Of a stretch of 64,000 nt of DNA, positions 57,575-64,000 are shown one piece after another (position 1 is the first letter of the stretch; every line of letters begins with the position of its first letter). This DNA is from Mixophyes australis (lineage: Eukaryota; Chordata; Amphibia; Anura; Limnodynastidae), in assembly GCA_036250195.1 (NCBI GenBank), contig JAVHZZ010000003.1:91308918-91372917 (forward strand). Direction: 5' to 3'. A model generated the notes under the pieces. The model saw only the letters and a list, made by a program, of their open reading frames with translations, was not told the DNA's origin and did no database searches. The translations under genes were made by a program, and so were the position numbers.

Positions 57575-58549
57575 CTGGGCAAAACCATGTTGCATTGGAG
57601 GAGGTACATTTAAAATGTGATGGCAGATTTATAGGTGGAGTAGGGCATGTTCTGGATCAACTTTAAATTTCAGAGTAAAAATAAAGCATAAAGTATTTGT
57701 GTGCTAGATGAAAAAACAGCCAGTATTTATCGTATGTGCAAAATAATAAACTAATTTGCACTCCTTGCATTGTAACATGGTCTGTTCCAGAAAACATTTA
57801 CTCCTTTTTTTATGCAAAATACTTTTCTGATTGGTTATTTTTTACTTTGCTCTTGTAGTCACTAGAAATAAGTTGTTTTACTCAACCTTGAACTTCTGGA
57901 GATCAATACAGCCTGAGAATAATGTTGGAAATATTGTATGGTTAGGGACATCCTTTTTATTGCTATGTCCGTATTTCTTGTTAAGTGCAACTGCATCGTA
58001 AAACCTCTAAGATGACAATTGTGAAATGTTATTTTCAGGAGAGACACGGACAGTGCTTGTTTAAATCTTTTTCACTTTTCTGTATTAACACGCGCAGCAG
58101 AGGGGTTGTAACCTGTAAAAGATCTGTGACACGAAAGACACATGGCTGTTTTGGGAATGAACTTCAAAGAATAAAAAATGCTCTAGCAAAAAGCATCTAT
58201 AAAAACAACTGTTCTCCAGAGTATTTTAGCACTTGTGGATCATTTATCATGTGAAATGTTCCATTTATTGTTGCTTTCATCTATTGCATTGCTTCTGTGA
58301 AGTTACATTGGGATTTATATTCGAAGCCCAGAACCTCTGTCCAACCCAGAGCTAAGGAAGTTACTTTTTGTTTTTATTAGTGTGTCATAGAACTGCGTAT
58401 TGTGTGCATTGTTAGATGCAACTATGTGTTGACATTGTTACTGCATGGATTTGTGTATTCAGGCCAATCTTAGTAATAAGTTGATTAGTGATTATAAGGA
58501 CCCTAAAGGGAATAAGGCAAATGGTTAAGTAAGTAAACAAATGTAAAGT

Positions 58550-58751
58550 GTGGGCAGCATGGTGGCTTAGTGGTTAGCACTTCTGCCTCACAGCACTGGG
58601 ATCATGAGTTTGATTCCTAACCATGGCCTTATCTGTGCAGAGTTTGTATGTTCTCCCTGGGTTTCCTCCGGGTGCTCCGGTTTTCTCCCACACTCCAAAA
58701 ACATACTAGTAGGTTAATTGGCTGCTATTTAATTGCCCTTAGTCTCTCTCA

Positions 58752-58801
<50 letters not shown>

Positions 58802-58925
58802 TAGGGGATATAGATTGTAAGCTCCAATGAGACATGGACTGATCTGAATGAGTTCTCCTTGCAGAGCTGCCGAATTAGTGGCGCTATATAAATAAATAGA
58901 TGTTTATGATGATAATGATGAACGT
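58550..58925 (+). repeat. tRNA-derived SINE, nearly full length
   Basis: The head has a Pol III A box (TGGCTTAGTGG, 58563-58573) and a degenerate B box (GAGTTTGATTCC, 58606-58617) at tRNA-like spacing. The body has 'TATGTTCTCCCTGGGTTTCC' and 'AGGTTAATTGGCTGC', then a GT microsatellite. The 3' tail is 'GGCGCTATATAAATAAATAG' with TGATGATAATGATG. No target duplication was found. It is probably too mutated in the B box to be an active promoter. Confidence 0.8.
58755..58797. repeat. (GT)n microsatellite inside the SINE
   Basis: An uninterrupted GT run of about 21 repeats lies in the SINE body and is probably polymorphic. Confidence 0.9.
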
Positions 58926-58995
58926 GACAGGTGCTATAGATAAAACAATACAGGCAAAAGCAGGAGGTACCAATATTGGGAAATTACAAATTAGG

Positions 58996-59031
58996 CAGGC
59001 AGGGAAACAGGTCTGTGGCAGGATAGATAGA
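58996..59031. repeat. 36-bp direct repeat, left copy
   Basis: This begins 'CAGGCAGGGAAACAGGTCTG' and is identical over 36 bases to 60316-60351. The two copies bracket about 1.28 kb of sequence I cannot assign to a known element. Confidence 0.85.
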
Positions 59032-60315
59032 TACACTATAACACACCCATAGGTAGAGGTAGATTAGTGCAGATGAGCACGATGTGGATAGATTAGACAG
59101 AGCAGGAGCACTAGCAATACACAGGGAGGCAGTGTCAGAGAAAAGCCCCTCTAGCTACTCCCTGATTAGATATCTTATCATATATTCCAACAGTCATACA
59201 ATATATCACTTCTCCTGAATCCCTTTATCGGTCACAAACTTCCCTCTGCGCACTTGTGACTTGGAAGCTTACTGTAAGGAAACACACAGGATTCCACCCC
59301 AAATCTCACACTCACCTCTTCCTCTAAGGCTACAGATTTTCCTGGTACCTTCCCAACACAGACGCACACTTCACACCTCTCAGCATCTGCCACCAGCTAC
59401 GTATATAGCCCGTAGCAAGCCTATGACTTAATCACCCAATTGCGCACATTCTGTGCTCTGGTAGCTAAACAGTTAACCCTTCACACACTGGTTTCTAAAG
59501 AGTTAATCCAGCCAAGTAGTATGTCTCTTCTAAACAGGCAATGAATTCGTTTTAGAGCAATAAGGACAGAACTTTAAATTGTTAGATTTAATATACTAAA
59601 AGTACAATGCTTACAGAGAATAAAAAAACAGTTAGATAAAGATTTGACATACAAGTAAAAAATTGCAAACAGTTATAAAAACAAATGGGATGAAAGTACA
59701 GAGCATATCTTACTTATCATAATCTGTATGCCTGGGGACTAGGCAGAAAATATGGACAGTCCTTCAATTAGATTGATCCCCAAGAAACTGACCACTTGCC
59801 CCTTCAATACGCAGGTTGTTTAAATGCAATGGGACGTTCTTCACAGGGACGTGTTATTGCTAATAGGGGGCAGGGATGTCCCCTGGGTGTCAATATAGTT
59901 TTCTCACAAATATTCCCAAAGGTTTGACCGTAATTCTTCACAGATATATCCCAGAGACATAACTCCTCCTTCAATAAACTGGTCATAATCTCCCACACAT
60001 TTAAATACCAAATTTGATGTAATTATGACAATGTGACATACCTTTTCTAAAGATATGTGATTATAGCTGTTCCCGGATACCACCAGTCATTCACAACCCT
60101 GGTGTGATTTCTGCTCCTTGGTATGGAGTGGCACCCAGGTCACCTCAACCTAATTACATCCTACTGGGCTAATTGTTTCTTTTTTAAAAACATTTGGTCA
60201 AACATTTATCTGAGTTGAAAATCAGTTTTACTTCTATGTATCAATGCAATATTTTATTTGGGCCCTGACATTTAATATTCTATTTCATCATATCAAATTT
60301 ACACTCTCATCCTGA

Positions 60316-60351
60316 CAGGCAGGGAAACAGGTCTGTGGCAGGATAGATAGA
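60316..60351. repeat. 36-bp direct repeat, right copy
   Basis: Identical to 58996-59031. The flanking sequence differs on both outer sides, so it is not simply part of a longer tandem duplication. Confidence 0.85.
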
Positions 60352-60446
60352 GAATTACAAGGCTGTAAAGGGGGAACAACCCTAATGTACCAATCATGCA
60401 TGCTCAACAGGTAGGGTCTGTCAACATAGTTTGTAGACTATCCTTG

Positions 60447-60481
60447 CTATATATATATATATGTGCGTGTGTGTGTATGTG

Positions 60482-60512
<31 letters not shown>

Positions 60513-60516
60513 TTAT
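60447..60516. repeat. Compound (TA)n(TG)n(TA)n microsatellite
   Basis: A TA run, a TG run with interruptions, then another TA run. Confidence 0.9.
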
Positions 60517-60599
60517 ATAAAATATTTATAGAAACAGTGGAAGATGCTGCCTTTCACTTAGCCAACTGCCTGGTAACAGTAACTGGCATCTAGATTTCA

Positions 60600-61200
60600 G
60601 TCAACAGCCACACACTCTCGGCTGGTTGCTATGTTCACTGATTTTCTGTGTCTATATGTTTGCTATGTAACGGTAGTAGCTGCTTGCCCTTTCTATTCTG
60701 CATAGATGCAGGCTAATATGAGTGTCTGATTGCTATTGGTTGTTCACCCCTTATATACCTCTCTCCCTACCACCTGTGCTGGTTATAGCTCTGTTTGAGC
60801 CTGTTTGTTTTCCTGCTGTAAAGTTTGCTGACTCCCTGAGTTTGACCGATGACTGACCCTGCTTTTGACCTTAGCTTTTTTCCTAGATTTTCCTTAGTCT
60901 GCTGTCAATCCTGACCTATGCCTGCTCTAAGACTTTGTTTTGGATCTATACCAGCCCGGAACCTAGCCTGTTTCACAACTCCGTCTCAGATTATTATCTT
61001 TTTTTTATAAGCCACTACAATTTGTCCGCAGTGTCATACATGACATTTACAGTCATTTACATCCCCTGTTCTCAGTCTGTTATCAATGCTTTGATCCTCA
61101 GAGTCTTTGCATGGTTCCTGCCTGTATCTTGCTCTCTGCAGGTCTCCTGCCTTGTTCTTATTCTAAAAAATTCCATAACCTAATAAGCCCACGGGGGCAA
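60600..61200 (+). repeat. Possible LTR-like retroelement sequence
   Basis: The region is T/C-rich with a TATA-like 'CCCCTTATATACCTCTC' at about 60745-60761, followed by repeated 'CCTGAC/CTGCT/TTGACC' pieces. This resembles the U3-R-U5 layout of frog LTRs such as the solo LTR at 20427. I could not find matching ends or a target duplication. Confidence 0.3.
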
Positions 61201-62354
61201 CTGAGTGTTGGTAAACACATTGCGTTTTTTAAGAAATGGGGCTGCTAGATTTGAAAACCCTGCAAAGACGTTCTAGGGGTCTTATCAGCAGCCGAGTATT
61301 CATAACAGGCCAGTACTGGTTTCTGAGTTTATGATCGCATTGCTAAAAATGACGGCAAGCCACGTGGTGGAACTGTCTAGAGCCAATAATGGCAGAATAC
61401 TGCTGTGAAAAATAAATGGATGTTATTTGAGTGGGAACTAGTAACCCTTATCTAAACTGGTAGGCACCACATATAAAGTACAATTTGAGATTGGCTTCTT
61501 GCGCTTTAGTGAGTGGATTGCCTAATCAGAGCGCTTGCCTGAGGCACCTTGGGAGTTAATCTGAGCGCAGCACACCGGGCAGCGGCTTCGGGCATTTTGT
61601 GGTGGTATTGAGGTTAGGTGCTTTGTTTTGCAGAGGCTTCTGGCCACTGTGCTTGAGAGTGGTCCTTCAGCTGATATTGCAGCAGCAAGTGCTACTAAGA
61701 GGAGTAAGGACAAAAGAAATTTGGCAGCTACAGGTGAGTACAGTAATAACTGGCGGGTACCAGGTATAACAACTGGAGCACTTTTCTAGCGAAGACGCTG
61801 TAGCTTCTATGTACTAGGCCCCAGTTGTTGAAATGCTGGTACTTAACACATCAGTTCTGGATGCCACAAGCTCGGACTTAGAGATGGATTACGATTTTGG
61901 GGGGCCCGGGGCATTTAAGACAGATAGGCCCATAGGGTCTTAAATGAAGATCATAGTGTTATCATGCACGAGAGAGAGCATTACATGTAGGTGGTAAATA
62001 TGAAGGAGGCAGTCAGACCAATTCCATCATATAAGGAATATTTATTTAACAGGTATTTAAGAGGAAATTTAGAAGCGGCGGTATGGAAAATGGAAGTTAA
62101 TGGAATCTGCTAGTTTGTCTGACTCAACCCCCTGGGTGGAGGCTGCAGGGGCGTGGGGCATGCCAGAAGCCTGAGTGCACATCTTTTCGGCATCCCCAGC
62201 ATACTGCCTACCCCACCCTCCAGCAGACAATTCCTTGAGCAGCGATACAGACACACAGTTGGAGAATCATTACCAGGGAGAGGAGCATACTATTAAGTCA
62301 AGTTTGAAGGTTGCCAAAAAAACTGTGGGAGAAGTGTCAGTATGGGCATACCAC

Positions 62355-62378
62355 TGTGTGTGTGTATATATGTATGTA

Positions 62379-62415
<37 letters not shown>
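62355..62415. repeat. Compound (TG)n(TA)n microsatellite
   Basis: A TG run passes into TGTA repeats and then a long TA run. Frames crossing it encode Tyr/Ile runs and are accidental. Confidence 0.9.
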
Positions 62416-62877
62416 CACATATGGAAGATATAGAGGAGAGAAGGATGGCGCCTTCTGGTGCAGTATTTGAGAACATATCAACAAATAGTGTTATAGAAGG
62501 GTTACACTATGCATATGGGGTCCCAAATATAAAGTTCAGTACGATATGATGCTCCAAAAGAGTAGGTAAGTGATACAGAAAACCTAAAGAATATGTTCTT
62601 AAAGGTGTCACCGAAGGTCACCCGACATGTGTTATTAGATGCGCGTACCAGATGTAGTATGAATAATTCCTCATCTGGGTGGTCAGCTGGAAATGATAAA
62701 GAATACTATATAGTAAAATATGCAAATATACAAACTAGAGATGAGCGCACTCGGATTTCCTGAATCCGAGCCCACCCGAACGTTGCTGACCCAAGTCGGA
62801 TCCGAGACAGATCCGGGTATTGGCGCCATATGAAAACTTGAAAGCGAGGCTCCGAGTCATATTCCCGTTGTCGGATC

Positions 62878-62924
62878 TCGCGATACTCGGATCCTATAAA
62901 TTCCCCGCTAGTCGCCGCCATCTT
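62878..62924 (+). promoter_or_regulatory. hAT promoter, second copy
   Basis: CTCGCGATA (62878-62886), TATAAATT (62895-62902) and GCCGCCATCTT (62914-62924) keep the spacing of the first copy. The YY1-type site lies at the expected start point. Confidence 0.6.
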
Positions 62925-63349
62925 CACTCGGGCATTGATCAGGGTAGAGGGAGGGTGTGTTAGGTGGTCCTCTGTTCTGGTAGATCTCGTGCTGTGCTGT
63001 TTAGTTCTGTGCTGTGCTGTGCTGTGCTGTGTTCTGCAGTATCAGTCCAGTGGTGCTGTGCTCTGTCAATTTTGAGTTCAGTGGTGCTGCTGGGTCCTGT
63101 GTGCTGTGTCCTGTTCAGTCCAGTGGTCCTGTGTCCCGTGCTCTGTGCTTCTAAGGGCATAGTTATTTCCCCAATATTCCCAAGTGTTTAAAAAATTTAA
63201 AAAAAAGTTAATAAAAAAAATATTCAAAAAATTAATTTAAATTTTTTTTAATTACAACAAAATTTGCCAAACCAATCCTGCAGTATAAGCCCATTGGTAC
63301 TGCAATATTACCAAGTTCACACATTCTGCAGTATCTTGTGCTACATATA

Positions 63350-63712
63350 ATGGAGAGCAAAAATTTGCAGGATAAAGTAGGGAAAGATCAAGACCCACTT
63401 CCTCCTAATGCTGAAGCTGCTGCCACTAGTCATGACATAGACGATGAAATGCCATCAACGTCGTCTTCCAAGCCCGATGCCAAATCTCCTAGTACAGGGC
63501 ATGTAAAATCCAAAAAGCCCAAGTTCTCAAAAAAAAGCAAAAAGAGAAACTTAAAATCATCTGAGGAGAAACGTAAAGTTGGCAATATGCCATTTACGAC
63601 ACGTAGTGGCAAGGAACGGCTTAGGCCCTGGCCCGTGTTCATTACTAGTGGTCCATCTTCACCCAAGGATCTTAGCCCTCCTCCTCCTCCCCCCCCCCCT
63701 ACAAAAAATTGA
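63350..63712 (+). CDS. hAT ORF1, second copy, 120 aa
   Basis: It starts METKNL-like (MESKNLQDKVGKDQ) and ends in a proline run and TKN, then TGA. It differs from the first copy by scattered substitutions (for example at 'DAKSPST' and 'PKFSKKSKK') and by one extra proline, because the C-run is 11 instead of 8. The 3-base difference keeps both the ORF1 frame and its offset to ORF2. The slippery AAAAAAT is at 63703-63709. Confidence 0.7.
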   Translation: MESKNLQDKVGKDQDPLPPNAEAAATSHDIDDEMPSTSSSKPDAKSPSTGHVKSKKPKFSKKSKKRNLKSSEEKRKVGNMPFTTRSGKERLRPWPVFITSGPSSPKDLSPPPPPPPPTKN

Positions 63713-63720
63713 AGAGAGTT

Positions 63721-64000
63721 ATGCTGTCAGCAACAAAACAGCAAACAACTCTGCCTTCTAAATAGAAATTATCACAAATCCCCAAGGCGAGTCCAAGGGT
63801 GTTGGTGGTTGTCAAGCCTGACCTTCCCATCACTGTACGGGAAGAGGTGGCTCGGGAGGAGGCTATTGATGATGTAGCTGGCGCTGTGGAGGAACTTGAT
63901 GATGAGGATGGTGATGTGGTTATTGTAAATGAGGCACCAGGGGGGGAAACAGCTGATGTCCATGGGATGAAAAAGCCCATCGTCATGCCTGGTCAGAAGA
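63721..64000 (+). pseudogene. hAT transposase, second copy, nonsense mutation, partial
   Basis: ATG is at 63721. Codon 15 is TAG (63763-63765), where the first copy has GAG, a single G-to-T change. After it the frame is open to the window end and reads the same as the first copy ('VVVKPDLPITVREEVA', 'GMKKPIVMPGQK'). It would give no full transposase unless an internal start is used. The BED finger and catalytic core lie beyond the window. Confidence 0.85.

Larger units (their letters stand above)
55649..57830. mobile_element. GGGCCTGA-family MITE split by a nested hAT element
   Basis: The left part, 'GGCCTGAGTCATTAGAG' to 'TTTGCACCTGGGCAA' (55649-55707), and the right part from 57575 ('AAAACCATGTTGCATTGG', 'ATGAAAAAACAGCCAGTATT', 'CCTTGCATTGTAACATGG') join to give the 8628-type element. 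The right terminus has decayed. The interruption is the 1867-bp element at 55708-57574. Confidence 0.8.
41900..62735 (+). other. SLC9A9: SLC9A9 large intron, part 2 (between the two hAT copies)
   Basis: No exon or intact gene was found. Stretches I cannot assign are 41908-42810, 43020-43450, 44480-45690, 46870-47570, 48340-51170, 51240-52970, 53590-55640, 57840-58550 and 61200-62730. The region 61500-62340 has a pseudo-coding feel (segments 'KRSKDKRNLAAT' and 'SSDTDTQLENHYQGEE', and a donor-like CAG|GTGAGTA at 61730-61738), suggesting a retroelement gag-like relic I could not identify. Around 48770-48960 an antisense 'CCTTTATTGAGG' stretch may be a LINE 3' end. Confidence 0.65.
62736..64000 (+). 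mobile_element. Second hAT copy of the same family, cut by the window end
   Basis: It starts TAGAGATGAGCGCAC, the terminus of the 33937-41899 element, and runs in the opposite orientation. It has the promoter block, a single leader unit, ORF1 and the start of the transposase gene. The left flank is ATACAAAC (62728-62735), but the right flank lies outside the window, so a duplication cannot be tested. Sequence identity to the first copy looks high (most codons unchanged in the overlapping genes). Confidence 0.92.

Noticed and set aside
58563..58617. Possible tRNA gene (A and B box).
   Set aside because: No cloverleaf with an acceptor stem can be formed and the context is a SINE with a shared 3' tail.
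62175..62549. A 124-codon + strand frame that could be a gag-like protein.
   Set aside because: The second half runs through a TG/TA microsatellite, and the first half shows no domain I can name. It is kept only as a possible retroelement relic in the intron note.
15986..64000. Search for the next SLC9A9 exon (membrane segment with a 'SATDPV'-type motif).
   Set aside because: Nothing with that motif between plausible splice sites was seen by eye. A translated alignment would be needed to exclude it formally.

Overview
This is vertebrate nuclear DNA, most likely from an anuran amphibian. The only host gene I can support is a fragment of SLC9A9 (NHE9, an endosomal Na+/H+ exchanger) on the + strand. 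Three consecutive coding exons (8216-8418, 13382-13459, 15909-15985) have good splice sites and compatible phases (1, 0, 0, leaving a final phase of 2). The first exon(s) lie upstream of the window. I found no further exon after 15985, so the last ~48 kb is read as one large intron. The frog assignment is an inference from the exon protein sequence and from several short inverted-repeat families I associate with frog genomes. It was not tested by any search.

Nearly everything else is transposon-derived. Bases 1-33.9 kb hold many short non-autonomous DNA elements: 3-bp-TSD elements of PIF/Harbinger type, 8-bp-TSD elements of hAT type and one element with long inverted repeats. The same stretch also has a dead Tc1/mariner copy (5.6-6.7 kb), SINE or LINE-tail fragments, and a clean solo LTR with a 5-bp target duplication (20427-21024).

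The centrepiece is a 7.96-kb hAT transposon (33937-41899, 8-bp TSD CTTTAAAT) that looks potentially autonomous. Its genes read on the - strand. From its 5' end it has a TATA/YY1-type promoter, a leader made of ~290-bp tandem units, a 119-aa ORF1, an 871-aa BED-finger hAT transposase (ORF2), a degenerate second transposase copy, a ~100-bp hairpin repeat, and a ~78-bp satellite of 28 repeat starts. ORF1 ends at a canonical-looking -1 frameshift heptamer (A AAA AAT) directly followed by the TGA stop, and the -1 frame is ORF2. A second copy of the family enters at 62736 in the opposite orientation and keeps the same junction, but carries a nonsense codon in its transposase.

The region 41.9-62.7 kb is again intron with relics: a LINE reverse-transcriptase scrap, a second dead Tc1-like transposase (- strand), a ~600-bp hAT element, a hAT element (8-bp TSD CTGGGCAA) nested inside an older 3-bp-TSD element, a tRNA-type SINE, microsatellites, and an unexplained 36-bp direct repeat 1.3 kb apart. 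No CRISPR array, rRNA gene, functional tRNA gene or prokaryotic feature is present.
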